Source: Bacteroidales bacterium
GTDB taxonomy: Bacteria; Bacteroidota; Bacteroidia; Bacteroidales; UBA932
NCBI GenBank assembly: GCA_017446775.1
Contig: JAFSQE010000033.1
Coordinates: 1 to 64,000 of the forward strand
Direction of reading: 5' to 3'
DNA length: 64,000 nucleotides
The notes under the pieces were generated by a model. It worked only from the letters and a program-made list of their open reading frames with translations. It did no database searches and was not told where the DNA came from. Numbering within the stretch: position 1 is the stretch's first letter; each line of letters begins with the position of its first letter. The position numbers were made by a program, and so were the translations under genes. This document shows positions 24,331 through 32,742 of the stretch, piece by piece.

Positions 24331-25486
24331 GCCACAACGAGGGATTCTGCTTTGCGTTCCCCTTCCAGATCTGGAAATGCAGCTGTGAGGTGCTTTCGTC
24401 GGCAGCTTCCAGCGTCCCGATGGTATCGCCGCCTTGCAGCTTCTGCCCTGTCTTTACAGTCGCCCTGGCCAGCTTGCAGTAGAAGGTGAAGTACTCGCCG
24501 TGCTGCACCAGCACGCAATAGTTGTAGCCAGGCATTATCAGAATCTGCTTCACAACCCCTTCAAACACGCATTTTGCCTCGCTGCCCCTTTTTGCGGTTA
24601 TGGTGATGCCGTTGTTTGCAGGCATGCTGATGTTCTTGTATATCGGATGCTTCTGTGCACCGAATGTCTCTGTCACGACACCTTTTACCGGCCACGGGAG
24701 ATTCCCCTTGTTCTGTTCGAACTTGCCCGACACGGTATAATCGATCTGGTCTTTTCTGGTCATCTCCTTGCCCAGAATCCGCTCTACCTCTTTGTTCAGC
24801 CGCTCCATCTCCTTGCGCTTGCGCTCCAGCTCTGCCTTGTATTTTTTCTTGTCTTTGGCAAGGGTATTGACCATCGCCCGGGTGCTTTTCTCCTCTTTCA
24901 GAAGTGTGTTGTACTCTTTCTCCCGCTCTTTTTTTAGCGCCCCGGCCTCGTTGTACATCGCCTTTAGAGATGCCTTCTGCTCTTCAAGCGCATCCTTTGC
25001 GGCCACAATCTCAACTGCCTCGGCATTCATGGCCGCCGACAGGTTCTTAAGATAAGAGAAGCGCCGGTATCCCTGCCCCGGGTTTTCGCTTGCAAGCAGA
25101 TACATGAACCACACCCGGTGGTCGCGGTTTTTGTAGGTGTTGTAAACAAGGGTAGAGTAGTATTTCTCCAGAGTGTCGATGCGCGAGCGCAGCTTGGCTA
25201 TCTCCTTGTCTTTCTGGTTGATCTGGCTCTGGAGCGATTTTAGGGCCTTGTCCGATTCCGCCACCAGCTTTTTGCGGCTGGCGCTCTTTTTCTGCAATAA
25301 TACCAGGCGGTTGTACGAGGCCTGATGCTTTGAAGAGGTCGCCTTGAGCTCTTCGTCGATATATCGTATCTCCTCTTTAAGCTTTGCAATCGACTCTTTC
25401 TGCTTTGAGACATCCTGTGCCGACAGCGGGCTGCCCATTGCCAGAGCTGCCGCAATCACACAAAGATACCTGCAGATGTTTCTCAT
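24323..25486 (-). CDS. EnvC-like coiled-coil protein with degenerate LytM domain
   Basis: 387 residues: signal peptide (MGSPLSAQ), two long charged coiled coils (~25-250) and a C-terminal M23/LytM fold (~265-387). The catalytic positions are changed: the first motif region reads HPIYKNISMPANNGITI without the usual Asp, and the terminal HxH reads LHFQ. That fits a non-enzymatic activator of peptidoglycan amidases, as EnvC is in E. coli. The ATG overlaps the TPR gene stop by four bases. Confidence 0.85.
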   Translation of the reverse strand: MRNICRYLCVIAAALAMGSPLSAQDVSKQKESIAKLKEEIRYIDEELKATSSKHQASYNRLVLLQKKSASRKKLVAESDKALKSLQSQINQKDKEIAKLRSRIDTLEKYYSTLVYNTYKNRDHRVWFMYLLASENPGQGYRRFSYLKNLSAAMNAEAVEIVAAKDALEEQKASLKAMYNEAGALKKEREKEYNTLLKEEKSTRAMVNTLAKDKKKYKAELERKRKEMERLNKEVERILGKEMTRKDQIDYTVSGKFEQNKGNLPWPVKGVVTETFGAQKHPIYKNISMPANNGITITAKRGSEAKCVFEGVVKQILIMPGYNYCVLVQHGEYFTFYCKLARATVKTGQKLQGGDTIGTLEAADESTSQLHFQIWKGNAKQNPSLWLR

Positions 25487-27126
25487 TCGCCCAAACGTGA
25501 TGCCTGACCCGAGTAAACTTCTGCCAAATCGTTCTCGCCCAGGGCTTTGAGCACTGTGGCATAGTGTCGCAGGATAACTCCGCTCTCCTTACCGCCGTGT
25601 ATCATGGCGTGCTTGAAGTGGGCCTTGGCCTCCAGATCCTGCCCTATCAGGTGGAGGATCCAGGCGTAGGTGTCCAGATATGTGGCGTTGTCGGGTTCTT
25701 TCTCTATGGTGGTGCGGCTCATCTGCAGTGCCTTGCGCAAATCCTTTGGCACTTTCTTGACGGGGGTGGGGTAGCGCTCGCTGATATAATAGGCATAGTT
25801 GTTGAGCACCGGAACATATCCTGGATCCAGCTTGAGCGCCTTATCGTAATATTTGAAGGCTGTTTTTGCTTCACCCTTGGTGTGATACAGGTCTCCCAGC
25901 GCGCTGTAGCAGGTTTTTTGGGTTTCACTCCCTTTGGCTGCGACAGCCTCGCAGGCGATGTAGTCCTCTATCGCGCTGTCAATTTCTCCCATCTGCCAGA
26001 AGCTGGACGCACGCAGCTGCAGCAGGTCGATGTTAGCCGGGAAGCGTTGCAGCGCTACGGTGGCGCTGGATGTTACCCCTGCAAAATCGCCGCTGTAATA
26101 GAGCATCAGCGGATATGTGAAATTAAGTGTATAACTCTCCGGATAGTTGTCGGCGTTGAGCTTTGCCAGCAGCAGGGCCTCGTCGACCCGCCCACGCTGG
26201 TAGAGATAGGTGCTGGTGAGCGAGCATACCGACGAATCGGCCGGCGCGCTGGCATACATGCTCAGCATCATGGTGTCTACCTGCGGCGCGAAAGTGTATA
26301 CAAACTGCTGCTGACCAAGAACTTCTGCCATATATTCCGTCTTTGCCCTGGGCAAGATGTCCGGATTCGCCAGAAACGGGTTGATGTTTTCGAAATAGAG
26401 GTCGTACTGCCCCATTGACCTGTGTACGTGCGCCTTGCCGTAGCGGGCCTCGGTGTCGAACGGATTGGCTTCCAACGCCTCGTTGTAGAAGCGCAGCGCC
26501 TCTTCGTTATTGAATCTGGCGGCGTTGTACTGTGCCAGGAAGCAGGCGGCACGGGGCGAATGGCTTTGATTGTAGTAGCCAAGCATATAGTCGTAGGCTT
26601 GCTGGGGCTTGTTCTGCGACAGCAGGATGTCGGTACGGATAGTGGCCAGCGGGTCGCAGGCGCCCACCTTGCCCTCTAACTTGTCCACCGCCTCCAGCGC
26701 CTTGTCGTACTGGCCGCAGGCGGTGTAGGCACCAATCAGCTCGGAATAGACCGATGTCTTGCCGGGATGCTCTGCAACCAGCTTCTCAAGAATCTCCGCA
26801 GCCTCTTCGCTTCTGCCCTGCGCAAGGTAGTTCTCTGCCAGGGAGTAGTTGTACCAATAGTTGTCGGGATCCAGCTCCACCGCCTTCTGAAGCTGCCCTG
26901 CGGCGGCGGTGCTGTCGCGCAGCATGGTGCTGATATAGTAATATGCGGCATCGTTGCCGGGTTCGTCGGCAACAACCTTTTTGAACTGGTTGTATGCAGC
27001 CCTTACGTCGTTTGAATAGTAGAGGCGCAGCGCCTCCAGGAAATTCTCTGACTGCGCCCGGGCCACCGGCTGCAACGCAGTTAGCGCGACGGCGGCAAAT
27101 ACGATATGTAAAATTCTTTTCATCAA
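25483..27126 (-). CDS. Exported tetratricopeptide repeat protein
   Basis: 547 residues: a signal peptide (LTALQPVARAQ), then mostly TPR/Sel1-like helical repeats, for example DAAYYYISTMLRD, PDNYWYNYSLAENYLAQGR and KTAFKYYDKALKLDPGYVPVLNNYAYY. It is probably periplasmic or outer-membrane associated and scaffolds protein complexes. It is the middle gene of the serine hydrolase-TPR-EnvC operon with four-base overlaps on both sides, suggesting an envelope or cell-wall role. Confidence 0.87.
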   Translation of the reverse strand: MMKRILHIVFAAVALTALQPVARAQSENFLEALRLYYSNDVRAAYNQFKKVVADEPGNDAAYYYISTMLRDSTAAAGQLQKAVELDPDNYWYNYSLAENYLAQGRSEEAAEILEKLVAEHPGKTSVYSELIGAYTACGQYDKALEAVDKLEGKVGACDPLATIRTDILLSQNKPQQAYDYMLGYYNQSHSPRAACFLAQYNAARFNNEEALRFYNEALEANPFDTEARYGKAHVHRSMGQYDLYFENINPFLANPDILPRAKTEYMAEVLGQQQFVYTFAPQVDTMMLSMYASAPADSSVCSLTSTYLYQRGRVDEALLLAKLNADNYPESYTLNFTYPLMLYYSGDFAGVTSSATVALQRFPANIDLLQLRASSFWQMGEIDSAIEDYIACEAVAAKGSETQKTCYSALGDLYHTKGEAKTAFKYYDKALKLDPGYVPVLNNYAYYISERYPTPVKKVPKDLRKALQMSRTTIEKEPDNATYLDTYAWILHLIGQDLEAKAHFKHAMIHGGKESGVILRHYATVLKALGENDLAEVYSGQASRLGE

Positions 27127-28664
27127 TACTTTTCGTGTACCCTGGTGAGGGCATTGTCCAGCGTGGTGAACATGGCCGAATCAAAATTGGAATTGGAGTA
27201 ATTGCGCGAATTGCACAGGATAACCCCGTTGACACCGTTTTTGCCGCGGACCCACAGGGAGGCCACTCCGGCCAGGCTGCCGGTATGGTAAACCGCCCAG
27301 TTGGGGTAGGCTCCGTGTCCTATCCACCATCCAAAGCCATATCCGCCGTAGTTGGTATACATCTTATCCAGCCATTCTGGTTGCAGGATATCGGGTGCGA
27401 CGGTACCGTAATCTATGGCGGTGAGAATACGGGCCATGTCGGGCGCAGAGGCCATGACGGCGCCGCAGGCTCCGGCTATTGTCATGTCGTTGTCGTAGGG
27501 GTATGCACTGTCCTGGGCATAGTAGATGCACTCGTTGATGCGCCGCTCGCTCAGGGCGGTTTTGGAGAGCCAGATGTCGTTGGCGCCGGCCCTGGCGGCC
27601 ACTTCCCGCAGGTATGTCTCGTAGTCTTTGCCGGTGACCTGTTCTATGACCATGCCAAGGATGCAGTATCCCAGGTTGAAGTAGGAGTAGCCTGACCCGG
27701 GGGCATTGTCAGTGGGGATGTACTTTATCAGGTACTCCACCCGCTTCTGCAGGCTCTTGCCGGCAAAGCGCAAATCGTTGGTAAAGACGGGATCGCTCCC
27801 GATGGCGCTGTTGTTCCAGCCCGACCGGTGTGAGAGCAAATCCCTGATACGGACGCTTTTGGCAGACGGAAGAGGCGTGAACGTAAACAGGGCGGACAGC
27901 GAGCCTCCGGGGGCAAAGGGACAGTCGTCAAGGCTTAGCCTGCCCTCCTGGCACAGGGTCAGGATGCAGATGGCGGTGAGGGTCTTGCTCACGCTGGCCA
28001 GCCGGAACAGATGGTTTTCTGTGCAGAGTACTGGGTCGCTGCCGGCATCGGCCATGCCATATCCGCCGGAATATACTATCTTTTCTCCCTTGGTAACCGC
28101 CATGCTCACCGCCGGGATGCCGTAGGCTATCATAAAGTTGTAGACCTTCTTGTCTATAGAGGGGTCGCCGCTGCGGGCCACCATCATGTATGTTGTGGAG
28201 TGCAGGCCGTCCTCTGCCACAACAACACAGGGGTCGTTCCTGGTAAAATCCACGGGAGTAATGCCGTTTTCCAGTTTCTGTCCGCCGACATATACCGATG
28301 CCTTACTGCTGACTTCGAAGTAAGGTACCATGCCTGTCATGTCGGCATTCTCCGGGATGGTGACAAGGAGTATGTCGTGGCCGCGCAGCTTGCGTGGCGA
28401 ATAGCTCAACGTAGTGTTCAGGGAGGCGTTGGCAGAGGGGGTGAACTGCACCGATACAAGTTCGCACTCTGTGGATTTGGGGAGCTCCGGTTCAGGTTCA
28501 GGTTCGGGTTCGGGTTCCGGTTCCGGCTCGGGCTCCGGTTCCGGCCCGGGCTCTGAACCCTGTTCCTGCTTGTCGTCTTCGCCGCCCTGGTCGGGTAACG
28601 GGTCGCACTGCCACAGCATAAGGCATGCGGCCAGCAGGAGCAAATATCTGGTTACTTTCTTCAT
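27123..28664 (-). CDS. Serine beta-lactamase-like lipoprotein (S12 family)
   Basis: 513 residues. The lipobox LMLWQC (Cys ~20) is followed by a tract of Glu-Pro dipeptides (~35-60), a small cadherin/Ig-like domain, then a class C beta-lactamase fold with SVSK (Ser-x-x-Lys), YFN (Tyr-x-Asn) and HTG. Such proteins act on D-amino-acid peptides or esters at the cell surface. It is first in the operon with the TPR and EnvC-like genes, consistent with peptidoglycan work. A -7 box ends eight bases before the ATG. Confidence 0.87.
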   Translation of the reverse strand: MKKVTRYLLLLAACLMLWQCDPLPDQGGEDDKQEQGSEPGPEPEPEPEPEPEPEPEPEPELPKSTECELVSVQFTPSANASLNTTLSYSPRKLRGHDILLVTIPENADMTGMVPYFEVSSKASVYVGGQKLENGITPVDFTRNDPCVVVAEDGLHSTTYMMVARSGDPSIDKKVYNFMIAYGIPAVSMAVTKGEKIVYSGGYGMADAGSDPVLCTENHLFRLASVSKTLTAICILTLCQEGRLSLDDCPFAPGGSLSALFTFTPLPSAKSVRIRDLLSHRSGWNNSAIGSDPVFTNDLRFAGKSLQKRVEYLIKYIPTDNAPGSGYSYFNLGYCILGMVIEQVTGKDYETYLREVAARAGANDIWLSKTALSERRINECIYYAQDSAYPYDNDMTIAGACGAVMASAPDMARILTAIDYGTVAPDILQPEWLDKMYTNYGGYGFGWWIGHGAYPNWAVYHTGSLAGVASLWVRGKNGVNGVILCNSRNYSNSNFDSAMFTTLDNALTRVHEKY

Positions 28665-28672
28665 CCTCTACA

Positions 28673-28680
28673 CAAAAATA
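28673..28680 (-). promoter_or_regulatory. -7 box TATTTTTG for the serine hydrolase operon
   Basis: TAnnTTTG match eight bases before ATG 28664; the leader would be about five bases or less. Confidence 0.5.
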
Positions 28681-28802
28681 CGACAATCTTTTTAACAAAA
28701 ACCAGTCCAACCCTCTTTTTAAAATCAGCAGCGCTGTTTTTGAAAACGTAAAAACTTGATATTGTGGAAGTTTTGGGTATGGCCAAACTGTGCGCCCAGA
28801 CA

Positions 28803-28810
28803 TATCTTTG
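28803..28810 (+). promoter_or_regulatory. -7 box TATCTTTG for the yifB-like gene
   Basis: Perfect TAnnTTTG, 15 bases before ATG 28826. It excludes the upstream in-frame codon at 28790 as the start. Confidence 0.65.
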
Positions 28811-28825
28811 TGTAAAAAAAGCAAG

Positions 28826-30352
28826 ATGATATGTAAGACTTATGCGGCGGCCTGCATCGGGCTGCAGGTGGTGCCGGTTGTGATAGAGACCGATATCTCT
28901 ACGGGCATCGGACTCTATATCGTCGGTATGCCCGACATAGCGGTAAAGGAGAGCCTGATGCGCATCACCACCGCCCTGCGCAGCTACGGCTACGCGGTTC
29001 CGGGGAAGCGGATTGTGATTAACATGGCACCGGCCGATATCCGCAAGGAGGGGGCATCGTTTGACCTGGCGATAGCGGTGGCGCTGCTAAGCGCCATGGA
29101 CGTGATACCGGCCGACACGATTTCTGAGTATGTGATAATGGGCGAACTGGCCCTGGACGGCAAGGTGCGCGACATTTACGGGGCGCTGCCGATTGCCGAC
29201 AGCTGCTTTCAGCGCGGCTTTAGAAAGTTTATCATGCCTCACGATTCGGCGATGGAGGCGGTGGACCTTGACGGAGCGATTATATACGGCGTCCGCACGC
29301 TTGCGGATGTGATTGCGATTATGCGCTCTGACAGCGATGCAGAACAGATGGTAATGCGGCGCAGTGCCGATAAGACCCCGTCGCAGAAAACAAACAGCGA
29401 TTTTAAGGATGTAAAGGGGCAGCAAATGGCCAAACGGGGGCTGGAAATCGCGGCTGCCGGCTCTCACAATCTGATTCTCATTGGGAGTCCCGGGTGTGGC
29501 AAGACCCTCATGGCCAGTTGTCTGCCCTCTATCCTGCCCCCAATGACCAAAGAGGAGTCGATACAGACCAGCAAGATATATTCTGTGGCGGGAAAGTCCA
29601 TCGGGCGCAGCGGGCTTATGCGGGAGCGGCCGTTCCGCTCGCCGCACAACAGTGCCAGCGTAGTCTCTCTGCTGGGGGGCGGCTCCATGGCTATGCCGGG
29701 GGAGATATCGCTGGCCCACAACGGGGTGCTCTATCTGGACGAAGTCACACTTTTCAGCCGCGCGACGCTGGATCTGCTGCGCCAGCCCCTTGAAGATGGG
29801 CGGATTGTGATTTCGCGGGCCCGATACCGGGTCGAATATCCCTGCGAGTTTATGTTCGTGGCCTCCATGAACCCCTGCCCGTGCGGGTATTATGGCGACC
29901 AGACGCACCGCTGCAAATGCTCTGAGAGGGAAATCGCGCAATACCTGTCGCGTGTTTCGGGCCCGATGATGGACCGCATAGACATGCATGTCTGGGTAGA
30001 GCGGGTCCCGGCAGAATTGCTGGTAGCGGAACCTGCAGCTGAGCCCAGCAGCGCGATTGCAGAGCGGGTGGCGCGGGCCAGAAAGATTCAGGCAGAGCGT
30101 TTTGCCGCAGACGGGATATTCACCAACAGCGCCATGACGGCCAGGATGATAACCAAATACTGCCGTTTGAGCGCTGCTCAGGTGGAATTCTTCGACAAGA
30201 TTATCGACAAACTGGGGCTCTCTGCCCGGGCCTATAGCCGCATACTGAAACTCTCCCGCACAATTGCCGACCTGGCCGGCGAGAGAGATATCACGCAGGC
30301 GGCCATTGCAGAAGCCCTTCAATACCGCAACCTCGACCGCATGGGACGGTAG
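28826..30352 (+). CDS. YifB/ComM-family Mg-chelatase-like AAA+ ATPase
   Basis: 508 residues. An N-terminal Lon-protease-like ChlI domain (VVIETDISTGIGLYIVGMPDIAVKES) is followed by an AAA+ core with Walker A GSPGCGKT, Walker B LYLDEV and arginine-finger region, then a zinc-binding insertion (CPCGYYGDQTHRCKC) and the Mg_chelatase_C domain. ComM of this family is a branch-migration helicase used in natural transformation. It is monocistronic with its own promoter. Confidence 0.92.
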   Translation: MICKTYAAACIGLQVVPVVIETDISTGIGLYIVGMPDIAVKESLMRITTALRSYGYAVPGKRIVINMAPADIRKEGASFDLAIAVALLSAMDVIPADTISEYVIMGELALDGKVRDIYGALPIADSCFQRGFRKFIMPHDSAMEAVDLDGAIIYGVRTLADVIAIMRSDSDAEQMVMRRSADKTPSQKTNSDFKDVKGQQMAKRGLEIAAAGSHNLILIGSPGCGKTLMASCLPSILPPMTKEESIQTSKIYSVAGKSIGRSGLMRERPFRSPHNSASVVSLLGGGSMAMPGEISLAHNGVLYLDEVTLFSRATLDLLRQPLEDGRIVISRARYRVEYPCEFMFVASMNPCPCGYYGDQTHRCKCSEREIAQYLSRVSGPMMDRIDMHVWVERVPAELLVAEPAAEPSSAIAERVARARKIQAERFAADGIFTNSAMTARMITKYCRLSAAQVEFFDKIIDKLGLSARAYSRILKLSRTIADLAGERDITQAAIAEALQYRNLDRMGR

Positions 30353-30361
30353 CCGTATCCG

Positions 30362-31231
30362 CTATTTAAGGTTGTCAGGGATGGGGTTCATCGCCCCTTC
30401 GCATGTGCAGATGTAGGTGGATACCGCCACGGCGGTCTCGTGCGCCTGAGGCACGCTCTTGCCATTTAGCAGAGAACCTATGAAAGCGCCGGTAAAGCTG
30501 TCGCCGGCACCCACGGTGTCCACCACCTTCACGTCGGGAGCTTTCAGGAAGGATATACCGCCATCGTAATAAATCCCGCTGCCGTTTGCGCCCAGCGTGA
30601 GGATTATCATCTTTATGCCGAATTCGCGCATCAAATATCCGCACTGCGCCTCGGTCCCGAAGCCAGGAATGGCGAAGCGGTGCGCCACTGTCACCATCTC
30701 CTCGTCGTTTATCTTGAGTATGTCGCAGCGGCGGAAAGAGTCTTCCAGAATCTCCTTGGTGTAGAACTGCTGCCGAAGGTTGATATCGAACACCTTGAGA
30801 CAGTCACCAGGAACAGCGTCCAGGAAGCGGCGGATGGTGCTGCGGCTTACTTCGCTGCGCTGGGCCAGGGATCCGAAGCATACGGCGCGGCAGTCGGCAG
30901 CCAGACTGGCCAGTTTACCTGTATAAGGGATAAAGTCCCACGCCACTCCGGTCTTGATCTCGTACTGAGGTACGCCGGCAGCATCTACCGTAACCTCTAC
31001 GGTGCCGGTGGGCTGCTCTACCGTCTCCAGAAGATAGGGAAGGTCGTGCGCGTCAAGCTCTGCCTTCAGTTCCCGGCCAAGGTCATCGCCGCCCACAGCG
31101 CTCACTGCAATCCCTTCCAGATTGAACACTCGGGCGTGATATGCAAAATTAGCGGGCGCTCCGCCCAGCTTTTTCCCGGTGGGGAGCTTATCCCACAGGG
31201 CTTCGCCCAGGCCTACTACATATTTGCCCAT
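30362..31231 (-). CDS. Fructokinase-type PfkB-family sugar kinase
   Basis: 289 residues. The N-terminal GLGEALWDKLPTGKKLGGAPANFAYH (sugar-binding region) and C-terminal TVGAGDSFTGAFIGSLL (catalytic Asp, anion hole) are PfkB signatures; the start resembles bacterial fructokinases. It should phosphorylate fructose entering through the MFS transporter encoded two bases upstream. No other sucrose or fructan genes are in the window. Confidence 0.9.
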   Translation of the reverse strand: MGKYVVGLGEALWDKLPTGKKLGGAPANFAYHARVFNLEGIAVSAVGGDDLGRELKAELDAHDLPYLLETVEQPTGTVEVTVDAAGVPQYEIKTGVAWDFIPYTGKLASLAADCRAVCFGSLAQRSEVSRSTIRRFLDAVPGDCLKVFDINLRQQFYTKEILEDSFRRCDILKINDEEMVTVAHRFAIPGFGTEAQCGYLMREFGIKMIILTLGANGSGIYYDGGISFLKAPDVKVVDTVGAGDSFTGAFIGSLLNGKSVPQAHETAVAVSTYICTCEGAMNPIPDNLK

Positions 31232-31233
31232 GA

Positions 31234-32412
31234 TTATTTGCGCATTTTAACAGTGTAGAACAACAGGAACAGAACGCCCAGGGTCATCACCGCGATAGCA
31301 CCTGCCTGGCTGTTTACGGCATCGGCTGCCACACCCATGATGGGCGGGAAGATCGCACCGCCAATGATACCCATGATAAGCAGGCCGGAAACCTCGTTCT
31401 GCTTGTCCGGCACAGCCTGCAGCGACTGGGCGAATATGACGGAGAATATGTTGGAGTTACCCAGACCAGCCAGTACGATAGCACCGTAAAGGAGAGTTTT
31501 GCTGTCGCCGAAGAACATGCCGACCATGGCTAAAAGCAGCATCAGCACGCTCACGAAAAATACTTTGCGGTGGCTTACCACAGAGAGCAGCAGAGCGCCC
31601 AGAAGGCAGCCGGCGGTACGGCAGATAAAATAGAGGCTGGTGGCGAACCCGGCAGCTTCAAGCGGCAGGCCGGCCCTCTCCATCAGGAGCCTGGGAGCGG
31701 TGGTGTTGATGCCGACATCCACACCCACATGGCAGATGATGCCTATAAAAGAGAACAGCACGAATCCCACACCCAGCAGTTTGAAGCAGTCGGCGAAAGA
31801 AGAGGTCTCGCCTGCAACCTGTTCGCGCGGGATGGCGGTGATGGCCAGCAGTACGGAGGCTATGACAGCCACGGCGCCGTAGATGGGGAACAGTGCCCTC
31901 CAGCCAAGGCCGAACAGCGAAGGGGTGGCAGCGGCGCACCAGCCCATGATAAGCGGAGCCATGAACGATGCGATGGCTTTCACAAACTGCCCGAAGGTCA
32001 CGGCGCTGGCCAGGGTCTTGCCACTTATAAGGTTAGTGATGAGCGGGTTGAGGGACGTCTGCATTATGGCGTTGCCGATACCCAGCAGGGAAAATGCAAC
32101 CAGCATCAGCGCCAGGCTGTTGCTGAAGATGGGCAGCAGCAGGGATATCACCGTAACCACCATAGAGAGCATTACGGTATTCTTGCGGCCGATGCGGTTC
32201 ATCAGCAGACTTGTCGGAATGGAGAAAATCAAAAACCAGACAAATACCATGGAAGGGAGGATGTTTGCCACCGTGTTGCTCAGTTCGTGCTCTTTCATAA
32301 CATAACTGGAGGCGGTGCCCACCAGATCCACGAATCCCATTGCGAAGAAACATAGCATAACCGGAATTATCTGCACCGGAATGCCTTTTTTGGTTTGAAC
32401 GTCGTTGCTCAT
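31234..32412 (-). CDS. MFS sugar transporter
   Basis: 392 residues with 12 predicted transmembrane segments. ATG 32412 (MSNDVQTKKGIPVQIIPVM) is chosen: it lies downstream of the -7 box at 32450-32457, and the longer reading frame would enter the opposite-strand DUF4492 gene. The MNRIGRKNTVMLSM loop is an MFS motif A-like sequence, and overall it resembles FHS/fucose-type symporters. With the following fructokinase gene it forms a two-gene sugar uptake unit. Confidence 0.88.
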   Translation of the reverse strand: MSNDVQTKKGIPVQIIPVMLCFFAMGFVDLVGTASSYVMKEHELSNTVANILPSMVFVWFLIFSIPTSLLMNRIGRKNTVMLSMVVTVISLLLPIFSNSLALMLVAFSLLGIGNAIMQTSLNPLITNLISGKTLASAVTFGQFVKAIASFMAPLIMGWCAAATPSLFGLGWRALFPIYGAVAVIASVLLAITAIPREQVAGETSSFADCFKLLGVGFVLFSFIGIICHVGVDVGINTTAPRLLMERAGLPLEAAGFATSLYFICRTAGCLLGALLLSVVSHRKVFFVSVLMLLLAMVGMFFGDSKTLLYGAIVLAGLGNSNIFSVIFAQSLQAVPDKQNEVSGLLIMGIIGGAIFPPIMGVAADAVNSQAGAIAVMTLGVLFLLFYTVKMRK

Positions 32413-32449
32413 TACTTTATTTTTTGATAATAATTCGCTTATTGAAATC

Positions 32450-32457
32450 CAAAGATA
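32450..32457 (-). promoter_or_regulatory. -7 box TATCTTTG for the MFS-fructokinase operon
   Basis: Perfect TAnnTTTG on the minus strand, 37 bases before ATG 32412. Confidence 0.65.
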
Positions 32458-32471
32458 ATAATAAAAAAGCG

Positions 32472-32479
32472 TATCTTTA
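32472..32479 (+). promoter_or_regulatory. -7-like box TATCTTTA for DUF4492-cydAB
   Basis: One mismatch from TAnnTTTG, 19 bases before ATG 32499, divergent from the MFS promoter. Confidence 0.4.
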
Positions 32480-32498
32480 CTGAAAACTTCTCTTTCAG

Positions 32499-32741
32499 AT
32501 GGATTCCAGGCCCCGCAAAACCCCTTCGCTTTTCTCTCTTTACCGCGATGGTTTCCGCAATATGACATGGGGCAAGCCGCTTGTGTGGCTCATCATTCTT
32601 AAGCTGGTGATACTTTTCGCCGTGCTCAGGGTGTTCTTTTTCCGCCCTGCGATGGCCGGCCTCAGCGAGCAGGAGAAGATAGAGGCGGTCTCCGGCCGCC
32701 TGACCGATGTCGATCAAACACAAACAACCAACAATAACTGA
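32499..32741 (+). CDS. DUF4492 membrane protein
   Basis: 80 residues with one transmembrane helix. The pattern SLYRDGFRNMTWGKPLVWLIILKL...FFFRPAM is typical of DUF4492, a family repeatedly found just upstream of cydA in Bacteroidetes and Epsilonproteobacteria. Its stop is one base before the cydA ATG, so it is probably co-translated and may be a small accessory subunit of cytochrome bd; that role is inference. Confidence 0.87.
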   Translation: MDSRPRKTPSLFSLYRDGFRNMTWGKPLVWLIILKLVILFAVLRVFFFRPAMAGLSEQEKIEAVSGRLTDVDQTQTTNNN

Positions 32742-32742
32742 T

